This document shows positions 10,633-22,287 of a stretch of 64,000 nucleotides of DNA, in pieces. The notes under the pieces are model-generated. The model was not told the DNA's origin. It saw only the letters and a program-made list of their open reading frames with translations, and searched no databases. A program made the translations under genes and the position numbers. The stretch comes from Labia minor (Eukaryota > Arthropoda > Insecta > Dermaptera > Spongiphoridae). The stretch's first letter is position 1; every line of letters starts with the position of its first letter. Where the stretch lies: assembly GCA_963082975.1 (NCBI GenBank), contig OY720346.1, positions 38,715,787-38,779,786 on the forward strand, written 5' to 3'.

Positions 10633-10984
10633 TAATAATCAGAAAGGCATGAAAAATTGTATCAATTTTTTACTGCGACAAAAATTGAATATTATAAACA
10701 CTAGGCAATTTGCTTTTAATTTTTCAGAAATAGAATCCCGCAAAATCAATTACTATAATAAGTCAAAATCAAATAAATCCGATAAAAATTCAATAAAACA
10801 GACAAAAAACATTTTTTTATTTTTTTTTTTTTTTTTTAAATAATAAAAAAAATTTAAATTGAATTTTTCACAAAAAGAGAGAAAAAAAAAAAAATTTCAA
10901 ACTATTAAAATTTTAATATATAAACTGAACGTATCCAACTTTATTTTGCCAAATCAACCATTTCCAGTTTTAATTCAATTCGAG

Positions 10985-10998
10985 GTGGAAGACCTCCA
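10985..10998 (-). promoter_or_regulatory. Primer-binding-site-like sequence
   Basis: On the minus strand TGGAGGTCTTCC directly follows the LTR end ACGACA. A TGG immediately inside the 5' LTR is what a tRNA primer ending CCA would pair with. The tRNA is not identified. Confidence 0.5.
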
Positions 10999-11757
10999 TG
11001 TCGTATATAAAATATAAGGGGGTTGGTATTTTATAAGAAAATATGGATTATAAAATTAGTTTAATTAATTGGTAGCACTCTGGATGAATTTTGGATAATT
11101 AAATGGGTTATTGAATCCGCGTAGGTTGATATGGGAAATATAAAATTGAATAGGTTCAATATGAAAAATGCTTATATAAAATTACAACTAAAATTATTTA
11201 TTTAATAAAACTATAAGAATTTAGGTTCCAATTGATAACAAAAGAAATTAAGATGAAATAGAATAATTGAATGGTACCGTAAAAAAAATATAAATATAAA
11301 TTAAAAGAACTTTAATTTATATTTAAGCAATTGCAATGTTAATTAATTAATTGTTAAGTATAAAAGTGTTAACACTTAGCATGAAAGAAAGGAATGGAGA
11401 GTTCATTGGAGACTTTGAGTCTTGATTGTCTTCCTGCGGATTTAGCTGGAACACCTCGTATGCAACGGCATCTCTCAACAAAAGGGGTTGGCCGCGGATG
11501 TCCTTCCTGCCAGGAAAAATGTCTCACTTCTCTCAAACCTTGATCAAGACTAACTAAATATTCATTTTCACTAATAAGGAAAACTTCGTTCCTTTCCCCC
11601 ACCTTGAACACATGGATGGGTCTCTGTACATGTGCAGACACATGTCCCATGACCAATCGTCTTTTTCTTCAATTTAGCACGTGTTCAAAAATGAAAGTTC
11701 TAGCTTTCGAACCCTTATATACATAAAAAATGTATTTTTTTATGATTATATATTACA
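10999..11757 (-). repeat. LTR (5' LTR in coding direction)
   Basis: 759-bp copy of the repeat at 8464-9222. Its minus-strand TATA-like box at about 11722-11712 would start transcription near 11685, reading leftwards into the element. Confidence 0.85.
11369..11656 (-). CDS. Second copy of the 95-codon LTR open frame
   Basis: Identical to the frame at 8834-9121. In this LTR it lies downstream of the presumed promoter and upstream of the primer-binding-like site, so this is the copy that would be in the leader of a full-length transcript. Confidence 0.4.
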   Translation of the reverse strand: MVMGHVSAHVQRPIHVFKVGERNEVFLISENEYLVSLDQGLREVRHFSWQEGHPRPTPFVERCRCIRGVPAKSAGRQSRLKVSNELSIPFFHAKC

Positions 11758-11766
11758 GTATGTATG

Positions 11767-11797
<31 letters not shown>

Positions 11798-12092
11798 TGT
11801 CTGTAAGCAAATTTATTCAAAAACTAATCAAGCTAGGACTTTGAAATTTGGTACACCGATATTATTCACAGTTTGTAGATTTCTATCAAAATTTCGTCAA
11901 AATCGGTTAACCGGAAGTGGTACTTTACCTACACTGGTTGCGTTTACCTTTCAAGTAAAGTACCAGTTTGCTTCGAGATATTTGCTTCATATTTTGTATA
12001 TAGATTTAAAAATATGAAAAAAATTGAGATACCAAATTTCATCATGATCTGACTACCGGAAGTGACATTTTACCTATACAAGTAGCGTTTCT

Positions 12093-12630
12093 TTTTTACC
12101 GACCGACGATAGTAAGGGAGGTATTGTTTTCACACCAAATTTCACCTATGGATATTTTTAGGTACATATCTCCACGAATCATGCATTTTCTTAACAGAAA
12201 AAAGTATTTTTAGCATGATGTCTGTCCGTCCGTCCGTCCGTCTGTCCGTACGTCCGTATAGATGTATACAGCCTGAACGGCTCAACGGATTTTGATGAAA
12301 TTTGGTATATTTACTTAATACATCAGTAGGATGAATTGATCAACTTTTAGTGCAAATCCGGAAACCGGAAGTGCTAGAATTGCCGATCGAAGAGAGGAAG
12401 TGAAGGGTTATTTTCATATCAAATTTCACGTGAGGACCTATCTCCACGTGTTATGCACTTTGTATTGGTTTTATCCTCGAGAAAAATCATCTTCATTAGT
12501 TTTTTCTTAATTTAAAATTATATGACGTCACCCAGCACTTCATGACGTCACAGCCAGCCCTTATATATTATAAATAAAATAAAATTAAAAATATTTATAT
12601 TATATCCATATCTGTTTTTTTTACATTTAA
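12093..12630 (+). mobile_element. Family A element, copy A4, 3'-truncated, nested in B3
   Basis: Begins CTTTTTTACCGACCGACGATAG and runs through the GTCC microsatellite, GGAAACCGGAAGTGC and the paired TGACGTCA sites, but stops after CATATCTGTTTTTT without the inverted motif or the hairpin. Family B sequence resumes beyond it. Confidence 0.65.
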
Positions 12631-12738
12631 AATATCAGTTAACCGGAAGTAGCACTTTATTACATTCTAAATATTCATTCACAACTCTTTATACCTATTT
12701 ATATGCGGGAAAGTCTAGGGGAGGACACTCCCGCTTAT

Positions 12739-13035
12739 TTTATATGTTAACAGTATGATGTGTGTGGAAAAAATAATTACATTGAAAAAAAAATTAAATC
12801 ATTCAAATGAACAAAAGAAATTTAAATGATATATTCGATAAAAGTTAAAATATAATATAATATAATAATAATAAAAAGAATAAAATAAAATAAATATATA
12901 GATATGATATATATTTTATTTTCTAGCAAAATATCAAATATTCCTTTTAAATGTTTTTTTAATAATAATAACAATTAAAATAATATTTGAAATGAAATTG
13001 AACAAAAAAAAAATTCAAAATTCAATAATTGTTTA
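12739..13035. other. A+T-rich spacer
   Basis: Low-complexity A+T DNA with AATA and ATA repeats. Nothing recognisable. Confidence 0.6.
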
Positions 13036-13662
13036 ATTTTTACTATCTCGCCAGAGATAGTATTGCGATCACGAAAATTTTGGATGTTAAGATTTTTTAG
13101 TTTTTTATACGTTTTGAAGGTGAATCATTGAATCATTTTCACTAAGGTTGAGAAAAATGTCTGTCTCTGTGTGAGTATGTGTGTGTGTATATGTATGTAT
13201 GTAGACAAGATTATGCAAAAACGGTTTGAGCTAGAATAATGAAATTTGGTACATGGACATTATTCAAAATTCGTAGTTTTCTATCAACTTTTGAGAAATG
13301 TAGCTCAACAGGAACTTACAACGTTTTGATTTTGTTTCTTCAAAAGTGACCGTAAAAATAAAGATATGTGTTTGATAATTTTTCACATGATTAAAAATTG
13401 TATAAAACTGCTATATATAGAATTACAGCTTGATTGAATCGCTGAAAGTACGAGAGAATTTATTTTTTAATACTGCAAATCTCAGGCGCCAACACGTGAC
13501 TTGGTGCCATAAACAAAGAGCCAAACATGCGCTAGTTTAATACATATTATTTATTAATTTTAATTTTAATTTATAATTAATTAAATTTAATTTAAATATA
13601 ATATATTATGTTATTTAATCCAATTCAAATTGCGAGATAGTCGAGTTCAGACTCTCCAGCTA
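13036..13662 (+). mobile_element. Family C element (HINE-like), copy C2, full length
   Basis: Starts TTTTTACTATCTCGCCAGAG, has a TG/TATG microsatellite near 13168-13202, the AAAACGGTTTGAGCTAGAAT block shared with other C copies, and ends TGCGAGATAGTCGAGTTCAG, ACTCTCCAGCTAA. The terminal hairpin is slightly degraded. Confidence 0.75.
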
Positions 13663-13715
13663 ATTTATTATGTTTTCTTAGTTTTAAATTATTTATTAAA
13701 CCTATTAGTAAGGGA

Positions 13716-14345
13716 AATAAGTTATCCTGTAGCCAGGCGCATAACCGACCGACTGTATGAAATAAATTAATTTCCTGATACAGAAACAATATCAACTAAT
13801 TTAAATTTATCTATTAATGCAATAAAAAACAGATATGGATATAACATAAATATTTTTAATTTTATTTTATTTATAATATATAAGTAGGAGCTGGCTGTGA
13901 CGTCATGAAGAGCTAGGTGACGTCATATAATTTTAAATTAAGACAAAACTAATGAAGATGACTTTTCCCGAGGATAAAACCAATACAAAGTGCATGATTG
14001 GAGTGGAGATATGTAAAAAATCTCTTCATGTGAAATTTGGTGTGAAAATAACCCTTCCCTTCCCATCGTCGATCGGTAATAGTACCACATCCCGTTTCCG
14101 GATATACACCAAAAGTTGATCAATTCATCATACTGATGCATTAAGTAAATACACCAAATTTCATGAAAATCCGTGAGCCGTTCAAGCTGTACACATCTAT
14201 ACGGACGTACAAATGGACAGACATCATGGTAAAAATACTTTTTTCTGTTAAGAAAATGCATGATTCGTGCAGATATGTAAAAATCTCCACATGTGATATT
14301 TGATGTGAAAACAATACCTCCCTTACTATCGTCGGTCGGTAAAAA
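13716..14345 (-). mobile_element. Family A element, copy A5, diverged full length
   Basis: The left hairpin is degraded (AAGTTATCCTGTAGCCAGGC), the inverted motif AACCGACCGACTG follows, and the right end is GTCGGTCGGTAAAAA. The microsatellite is short here. The 173-codon minus-strand frame running across its right end is fortuitous: it spans element and spacer. Confidence 0.7.
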
Positions 14346-15112
14346 GAAGAAAAAGAGAAAGAAAAAAATGTAAAAATTAAATCGTTTTAAATCTTTGATA
14401 TATGTATATATATATACATATAAGTATAAAACCACTGATAAATAATTTATAAAAAACATTTTTTTAAATTATTATTCTTATTGTGATTTAGCTCATAATT
14501 TGTTTCTTATAGAAATGAAATAGGTTTAATTTTGTCACAAGGGTGTACGAGTACAATTTCAAATAATAACCTATCTTTAAATCTACCACCTGACAAACAA
14601 CCTGATTTATAGGTGTCAGGGTCACAAATATCATGTTACAAAAGAACAGGGGAGAAAAAAGAAAAAAAAAAGAATGACAGATAGAAAAATACCATCCGAA
14701 AACAAAGTGATTAGGAGATGATTTCTTAAGCTCTGTTTGCAACAAAAAAACGTCAGAATTTTCTTTTCCATCTTTGAAAACTCTTATATATAAAAAGAAT
14801 TCTACCATTATTTTTTATAGTATACTTATAACAAGATAATGCTCATATCAAATTTATTACTTGCATTAATAGATACTTACTAAAAATTAATTTCACAAAA
14901 AAAAATTATCTCAGAAATTTACAATTCAATTAACTTTTAATTCTTTTTCTTTTTTTTACTAATCAAAATTATAATGTATTTTATTTAAATAATATTATTT
15001 AGTAAGAAGTTATAGCGATGATATTTGAAAAATATTAAAAATTCAAAAAGCACTTTCTAGATATAGATATTTTAAAAATATAGATTTATGAATTGTGGCA
15101 CCTGGTTAATAT
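14346..15112. other. A+T-rich spacer
   Basis: No supported gene. A minus-strand frame of 106 codons (14488-14808) lacks any recognisable motif and could arise by chance in a window this size. Confidence 0.5.
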
Positions 15113-15113
15113 T

Positions 15114-15885
15114 CGAGGTCAGGTCAATAAGTCAGTGACTTTTTGAATAAGAGACAGCAGTGATGTATTGGTCAAATAAGAAGTAAGGAACGCTTAATGG
15201 GAGCAAAAAAAGTCATATTTCCAGCAAACTATTTTTTTCCATATAAGTTTTTATTTTTTCTTATTCTTGCTATACAAAATATTAATGAACACAAAAAAAG
15301 AAATTCTAACAGTAGATTTAAGCGAGAGTTGTCGGGACATGAAAAAGTACTGGAAAAAGTACGTTCCAGTTCTGAAAAAAGGCAAGGGAACGTCGTCCCC
15401 TTCCAATACACCACTTACAGGTTTTTGGATAAAAAATTTTATTTTTCAATCTAGTCTCCTTTGAGCGCTATGCACTTAGTCCAACATTTCTCCAATTTTT
15501 TAATCCCTTCCAAAAAATAAGATTTGTCAAGAACATCAAAATAGATTTATTTGTGAGATGATTTCATCTTTTTCAGTCGAGCCATTTTTTCAGGTTTGGA
15601 AACAAGAAATACCCACTCGGGGATAAATCCGGAGAATAGGGTGGATGAGGGTGCAATTCGTATTCCAATTCATGGATTTTCATGGAAATTCACTTTTTTC
15701 CATTTTCTTCTCCAATCTTGAGGTAGTCTGCTATTAATGAATGTCATACAAAAACTAAAAGACCCAGTTGGTTCAAATTTCGACAGGAGTCAGCGGTAAG
15801 TTGCCTGCTGACAAGAGCAATGTTGTCATTTCATTTAAGAGTCAGGATATTCAAAAAGTCAACGACTTATTGACCTCCCTTCATA
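15114..15885 (-). mobile_element. mariner element M2, internally deleted, with nested MITE
   Basis: The left end CGAGGTCAGGTCAATAAGTC and the right end GACTTATTGACCTCCCT are inverted repeats shared with M4. The minus strand encodes a transposase relic: an N-terminal MEKSEF stub fused directly to the end of the catalytic domain (HPPYSPDLSPSGYFLF). The third catalytic Asp of the D,D34D triad, expected before YFLF, is replaced by Gly. A separate 260-bp element is inserted at about 15160-15421. Confidence 0.75.
15160..15421. mobile_element. Unclassified MITE (family D) nested in mariner M2
   Basis: Interrupts M2: the mariner sequence GAATAAGAGACAG is separated from GTTTTTGGATAAAAAA by this insert. 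The ends are imperfect inverted repeats (CAGTGATGTATTGG at left; AGTGGTGTATTGGAAG on the opposite strand at right). The left 190 bp recur at 52001-52192. No transposase is recognised; short frames inside are not convincing. The target duplication looks like ACAG but is not certain. Confidence 0.5.
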
Positions 15886-15887
15886 TA

Positions 15888-17580
15888 ATATTATAATTGT
15901 AATCTTATTCTAGTAAAATACTTAACTACTCTCATAAAAATGAAAAGTTAAATTGATCTTTTGACAAAAACTGGAAAAAGCGAGTTTGTTTTTTAAAAAT
16001 AATAAATTTTATCAAGGCTACTTGAAAAGTGTAATAATCATATACACATATATGTATTTATAAATAACAATTGTATTTGAACAATATTTGAATATATATT
16101 TTATTGATCATTTGTATGATCGAGCGTTGAAACCAATGCTTATATTAAAGATTCCATCTTGATTTGTTCGTGCTCGTACCTACCTATAAAAAAAGATTAC
16201 ATGTGGAAGATAACAAGCCTCAAGGCTTAAACAGAAAAAATATAAAAAAAAAACAAAACAAAATTTGTTAAATATCTAAAATATATGTAAATTATAAGTT
16301 AACTTTATAAATCCCTACGACAAAAGTGCAATTATATATCTAAAACCTTTTTTTTAAACTAAACTATTATATTATAGTTATATTATATATTATTAAATTT
16401 TTTGTATTTTTTGCAAAGAGTAATAAAATTATTGCAAAATTTGATTTGTGATTTTCTTTAATAAAAAATTAAATTATTTATTGATTTTTCCTTATTAAAA
16501 ATTTCTATTCAAAATCATCATTACTAACGTTAAATGAAAACAAATTATATAATTCGATGCTGATGCTTCATAAGAAACTCTTAGAATATAAATATTAGAA
16601 TGTTCATTTTATCGTCAAATTTTAAGAGAAAGAAAATTTATAATTTTCGTATTCAAAACATTTGAATTATGATTTATGATTAAAATATTCACAGTTAAAT
16701 AAATATTCCCTCAGGGAAATTACAAACAAAACAAAATAAAATAAAATATAAATTAATTTTGAAAATTAAAATAAATAAATATTACTTAATTGGAAAACTC
16801 CCCTCATTGGATTATAAATAAAGTTGATTCTATCTAGTAACAAAATTCAAATATTTAATTTGTTTATTTTTGAAACAAAAATCAAATTAAATGTTCAACC
16901 TCATCATCATTCGAAGAGAGAGTATATATACCTATATATAAATATTTATGAATATATGATTTGTACAAATAGAGAGATTAATATTACGGTGTGTTAACAT
17001 AATATTACTTTCGAGATTAATTTAAGACAATTATTTATAAATGTTAAATTGCTTTCTAAATGGTAGAAAGATAATCCGAAACATTGGACCATTTGAAAAC
17101 CGTGAGAAATAAATTCTAACATAAAAAATTTTGAATAAGAATAATTTGTGGTCTTGATCTTATTTCTTTTTTTTTCTCATGTCGGAAAATCAAATATATC
17201 TTATTAAAGGATAAAAAAAAACAATTCTATGCATTTTTATTTACTATTTATTCAAATTGTTATACAATTTTTTTTTTTTATTTTTGCTCATTTAAATATC
17301 ATATCTAATTTTGAATGAATTTTATGTAATTTGAAATAAAGCGAGTATTAATTTATACAAATTAATAAATAATTAAATAAACAGGTTACAAATTTTTTTT
17401 TTTTAATTAAATGATAATACAATTTTTTATTATTTATTTATTTGCATTATATTGTGCCAATTAAAAAATCTCTGCGGTTTTTTGTCACTAGATGGTGCTG
17501 ATGCATATATAGAATATGTATATCAGGCAACACTCACCCGATTGTCTCAAACGAACAAATAATATTCAAAAATATATTAA
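15888..17580. other. A+T-rich spacer
   Basis: Low-complexity A+T DNA, with nothing recognisable up to a slightly more complex stretch at 17470-17580 just ahead of the small frame at 17583. Confidence 0.6.
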
Positions 17581-17582
17581 AA

Positions 17583-18066
17583 ATGGTGAATGATTCTCGA
17601 GCAATTTACTCGATTCCGGACATCGTCGATTTCAAAGATCCACCTCGCTTTAGTTGGAGAGTCACTGAAAAATTCGATGAAATTTCATCAATTATTGGAG
17701 TCTCTAGACCAGGGATGTCCAACTCGCGGTCCGCGGGCCGCATTGCGGCCCACTCAAAGTTTTGATGCGGCCCACTATCTACTCATTTTGGAGTTACTTA
17801 CGCTCCTGCGTCTGTGTGTATTTAGTTATGCTTAACCTTATCTGAAGATCAGTGTACGCTATCTTGAATTAATCCCTTCTGGCAGCCATTCAAAGTCGTT
17901 TTGAGACATTCACTAGCTAGGCTTAACATATTCTGGTAATTTTGCGGCCCAGTTAAATATTTAAGTTTGCGATGTGGCCCATTAAATTAAAAGGTTGGAC
18001 ATCCCTGCTCTAGACCCTATACAAATTATCTTGAAAGAGCAAAAGCACTAAATATCAATCAAATGA
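17583..18066 (+). pseudogene. Small open frame interrupted by a hAT MITE
   Basis: An ATG at 17583 opens a frame starting MVNDSRAIYSIPDIVDFKDP that is more complex and less A+T-biased than its surroundings. After about 42 codons it meets a hAT MITE (17710-18007) flanked by perfect 8-bp duplications. Past the MITE the same frame would carry on for about 18 codons to a TAA, making about 61 codons in all before the insertion. I do not recognise the product. It might be a small host gene, an exon, or a relic. No splice donor or poly-A signal is clearly placed. Confidence 0.35.
17710..18007. mobile_element. hAT MITE, 298 bp, with 8-bp target duplication
   Basis: The left end CAGGGATGTCCAAC and the right end GTTGGACATCCCTG are perfect inverted repeats. 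Both sides are flanked by CTCTAGAC (17702-17709 and 18008-18015). The 8-bp duplication and CAGGG start define the hAT superfamily. The interior includes GCGGGCCGCATTGCGGCCCA-type sequence, related to the MITE ends at 51978 and 60933. Perfect ends suggest a fairly recent insertion. Confidence 0.9.
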
Positions 18067-19483
18067 CAGTTTAAAATCTTTTGAAAAGTAAGGCTACAAA
18101 ATGAATCTCAATATTTGGTAGTGTTTGCAAAGAGATTATAGTATATTTATTTTAAAACATATTAATAATTATAAATTATTTACTTAATTGTTGACAACAA
18201 TTCAATTCTTTTTCTATTTTTCAAAAATCGTTATACTAATTGATTTAAACTTTTGTCGCCTTAGTAACATGTTTATTATTTAAACTGTTCTATTTTTTTT
18301 ATTTTCATTTTAATGATTTTATTTAATTATACCCTTAAAAGATTGAAAATAGAAAAAAGATTGCATTTGTTAACATTTTTATATTTAACTTATATTTATG
18401 ATAAATTTTAATAATAAAGTATTTTGACTTATAATTATTACTATTATAATGTATACCGATAATTTAGAATGATTATATACTGAATTATTGATAATTTTTT
18501 TTTATTTTTTTATTTTAAATGAGGAGCTGAATTATGGTTAATGGATAGCGAATGGTGAGTTCTCTATTATTAAGATAATAATCACCCATAGAAGTTTTTT
18601 TTTTTTAGGAAATTATGTGATTCACACATCCGAGACATTTTAGTGACAAAAGAGAGAATAAAGATAATTTTTTGAAATGTTTTTAATAAACAAATTTTAT
18701 TGTAACAGTTTATATATTTGAATTAAATTAAACATCATATATCTTTGTTTTGTAAATAAATTATTGGTTAGAATATTAAATTTTCTCTTCAGGTTTTTTA
18801 AAATTTAAAATTACTCAAGATTTGAAATTTTTTTTAGCAAATATAATTGAAAACAAAAATTATAATTAATCGTCTTCCTTTCCATATGATCACACAAAAA
18901 TAGCTAAGATATATATTGAAGTTAAAAACTTAAAATTTCTTTGTCTATCTCTGAATTCGAAAGCAGCAACCACATTCCATCAATCATCTCAATAATGAGC
19001 CACACCCATTGATTTTTATAAATTAGGAGTAATTATTTAACTTTGAAATCTGATGAGGCTTAATTTCTTCTATTAGTCGATTTATTTTCTTGATTTAAAA
19101 AAAATATTTATTAAATATTAATAATGACTAATTTTAAGTAAATTAAAATATTTCAAATAATATAAAGATATTTTCATATATTTTTTTTTAATTTAGAATT
19201 AATTAATTAATTAGTTTAAAATTTAAAATTAAGAAAACATACCATGAAAGATGAAATGATATTAAGTGATAATACTATTGGATCAAATAATAATAATATA
19301 AATATTGATTTTATATTAATAATAATTCTTCCAATATATCCTAGTCAAATATTGTCCTACAATCCACTTTCTCAGGTTCATTTACATATTAAACCTAAAC
19401 TCACAACGTCGTTTTAATACCATCATCGATCCTTGGGCATAACGCACTTGGATCCTTACCTGTTAGCTTCATAAACATTAAAA
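18016..19483. other. A+T-rich spacer
   Basis: Mostly low-complexity A+T DNA. A slightly more complex stretch at 19390-19470 is not assignable. Confidence 0.55.
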
Positions 19484-19893
19484 AATCTGGAGTGTCTCTA
19501 CTCGACTATTACGAAAATTTGAATTGAATTAATTAACACATATTTTATATTTAAATTAAATTAAATTCATTATCAATTATTAATTAAAATTAAATAATGT
19601 GTTTGGCTCTTTGTTGATGGCTTCATCTCACCTGCTGGCGCGTGATTGCTATTCAACGCTTTAACAAATTAATCCGGGTACTTTAAGCGATACAATCAAG
19701 CTGAAATCTATATATAGCAATTTTATACAATTTTTAATCATGTGAAAAATTATCAAACATATATCTTTATTTTTACGGTCAGTTTAGAAGTTTAGAGGGA
19801 AAAAATTGAAAACGTGGTAGGTAATGGTCCTCAAAATCTCGACATCGAAAATTTTCGCGATCACAATACTATCTCTGTCGAGATAGTAAAAAA
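19484..19893 (-). mobile_element. Family C element, copy C3, internally deleted
   Basis: Left end AATCTGGAGTGTCTCTACTC (hairpin side), right end GAGATAGTAAAAAA. The microsatellite and the AAACGGTTTGAGCTAG block are missing: the sequence jumps from GGTAATGGTCC to CAAAATCTCGACATCG. Confidence 0.7.
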
Positions 19894-21334
19894 TGATAAC
19901 CAGCATTAATGCTAAACCTATATTCTTAAATATTGGTTGTTTTTATTTTTTTTTAATTTTTTACAACCGCACTACACTCTTTTATCATTCATAAATACGT
20001 ATGAAAATCCTTAACTTATTTTCAATTTTATAATAGGTTTAATTATAATCATCCATATATGATACATATTCATAATATCTATTCATTGATGGCAAAAGTA
20101 AAAATTTGAATATACAAAGGGCACTGTTTTGACTCAGATTTTATGATATCATGCACTTCATTTCCATTGCAAAGGAATAAATTATAACAATGTTGAATGT
20201 TTTATTGAAATGTGACATTTATTATATTTAAAAAGTATTTCCAATATGGACCATTTGAACCATTGACCTTAAAGACATAAACCAGCTGGTTATTATATTC
20301 GTAATCTTAAGAAAATAATTTATGTTAATATATCAGTAATTTTATTGGATTTTTTTTTTATTTTTGAATATTTTTATTTCAAGACTTTTGAAATTTTATA
20401 AGATAGAATATGTAATCAACAAAATTAAATTCTTTAAGTGGATGTTTTTATGATGTAAATACATATTTATATAATGGACATACATATTTAATAGTATACT
20501 AGAATGTAAATTGTTATAAATTTTTTTTAAAAAGTATTTAAGTATTGATTATTCTTCTTGATTAGGTGCTAATATATATAATATATAAAATGGAAATCAC
20601 ACGAAAAGCTCATGTATAAATGTCAGAGGTTATCATTACATCAATTTGGTTGATTTAAATCAAGATTTTAACATCGATCTCAATTTATTCAAATGTAAAT
20701 AAATAATAAATAAATTAATCGACTTCAAAGAGATTATGAGGTGAATAAAAAAAATATATAATTTATATTTGCATATAAATATAAATGAATTCTTATATAA
20801 GAATAAAATTTAGATTAGTTGAATACTTTTTCCAAAATAGTTGAGCATTGTTCTATGAATATTTCAACAAATGTGAAATTATAATAATATGATATTACCT
20901 TTTGAAGTTGGAATGTTGTTATAAATATTTATCAACTTCTATTAAACACTTCCAATCGATTTTTAGATTTAGCAATATTTTTAATATTTTCCAATGAGTT
21001 TTTGAACTTCTGATTTGTGAAATTTTTTTTTTTTCATTAACCCTCCGCACTCTCTCTTTACACATATCACTTTATCTTTTGTTTTCAAAATAAAATTGTT
21101 TTATAATATTATATTATTATAACATTTTTAAAACGTTTTTCTCAACTTCACTTGGCGTCTGTCTCTCTGTCTGACTGTCTGTTCGGTATTTTGACAAATT
21201 GGAATTGATTTTTCATCATCTTAATATTGAGATAGACTTTTGAAAATTTTTATAGATATTTCAATGTATAAAAGGTATAGAAGAAATATAATTGAATTAT
21301 AATTAATTAATTGTAATTAATTAGCGATTTATTG
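19894..21334. other. A+T-rich spacer
   Basis: No gene or element end recognised. A short stretch near 21120-21185 (TCTCAACTTCACTTGGCGTC, TGTCTCTCTGTCTG) resembles the flank of a family C microsatellite and may be a decayed relative. Confidence 0.5.
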
Positions 21335-21342
21335 CTTTAATA

Positions 21343-21798
21343 CAGTGTTTTTCAACCTTTTTCATTGAATGGCACCCCTGACGGGAAATTAAAAAATCGC
21401 GGCACCCTTAAATGTAAAAGAAAGAATAATGGCAGTCAATTTATTTTTTAAATGTAGTTTTATTATGAAGTCTGTACTTTATGATTGAAGTACATACAAT
21501 GCGACGCTTTTTAATAGATATAAGTATATAGAAGACAAGTGTGCATATCATTCTTCGTTGATTGGCATAGTACTGTGCAACTGTGAATCAAGAATCACTC
21601 GTCTAACTCTCCCACTCAAATTCGGGCGAACTCGACTTACGCCGTGCGCATACATAACATCGAACCTTATATCAAACAAAATATCTAATAATTACTATAT
21701 TGAAACTATTATCCATCTAGAAATATTTTGTGGTGTCTATTGCAGGATCTCGCGGCACCCCAAGCGTGGCGTTGAGGCACCCCGGTTGAAAAACACTG
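21343..21798. mobile_element. hAT MITE, 456 bp, with 8-bp target duplication
   Basis: Ends CAGTGTTTTTCAACC and GGTTGAAAAACACTG are perfect inverted repeats, flanked by CTTTAATA at 21335-21342 and 21799-21806. The GGCACCCC motif follows the left end and precedes the right end, extending the imperfect repeat. The 111-codon frame over it is not a gene. It belongs to a different family from the MITE at 17710. Confidence 0.9.
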
Positions 21799-21806
21799 CT
21801 TTAATA

Positions 21807-22276
21807 TTTGAATTTTCAAGTAGGAGTAGGTTTCCCCTCAAACGGCATATGTATATATATATGTACCGGAGAGAAAATAAAATAAAGCAATAAAAGAAAA
21901 CCTTTTTTTATGAAGATAATATGAGTACAATATCCTATATACATTTATAAAATCTCTTATTTATAAATATAATATAATAATTATTATTCAATAATAACAT
22001 TTAGTTAACATAAATACATAAAATGAGTTTTAGGAGAATAATATTTTCTTTTTGTTTTATTCATTTTGCAAATTTTCGTATAACATCATCTTTTCTATTT
22101 CTCTTGTTATATTAAATAAAGTTATCAAATTAAAATTGCATTAAAAAGAATAAAATAATATAAATATAAAAAATTTTACTAAATGCGCCCAACGCATTTG
22201 ATAATCGGTGTAGTGAATCTGTTTTCTAAACTAATAACATTTTTTAACTTAACATGAAGCAATTCATCCATTAACT
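21807..22276. other. A+T-rich spacer
   Basis: Low-complexity A+T DNA without recognised features. Confidence 0.55.
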
Positions 22277-22287
22277 TTGTCAGAGTC

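Larger units (their letters stand above)
8464..11757 (-). mobile_element. Young LTR retrotransposon, non-autonomous, 3.3 kb
   Basis: Two direct repeats of 759 bp (8464-9222 and 10999-11757) begin TGTCGTATAT and end TATTACA, so each has TG...CA ends. They are flanked by GTAT at 8460-8463 and 11758-11761. The minus strand is the coding direction: right LTR, then a TGGAGGTCTTCC primer-binding-like site immediately inside it (10998 leftwards), then a 314-codon frame, then the left LTR. No reverse transcriptase, integrase or protease is visible, and the internal region is only about 1.8 kb, so the element must use enzymes from elsewhere. Identical-looking LTRs imply a recent insertion. It landed inside the TATG microsatellite of B3. 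Confidence 0.85.
8262..12738 (+). mobile_element. Family B element, copy B3, split by an LTR element and by A4
   Basis: The left part (8262-8463) starts TTTTTACTTTCCCGCATACT and runs into the TATG microsatellite. The right part resumes at 11758 within the same microsatellite, continues through the GGTTAACCGGAAGTGG block to about 12090, is broken by A4, and ends at 12700-12738 with GCGGGAAAGTCTAGGGGAGG, ACACTCCCGC. Two later insertions are therefore nested in it. Confidence 0.75.

Noticed and set aside
14488-14808. 106-codon minus-strand frame
   Set aside because: Phe/Lys/Ser-rich, no motif, in A+T-rich DNA; a frame of this length can occur by chance in a window this large.
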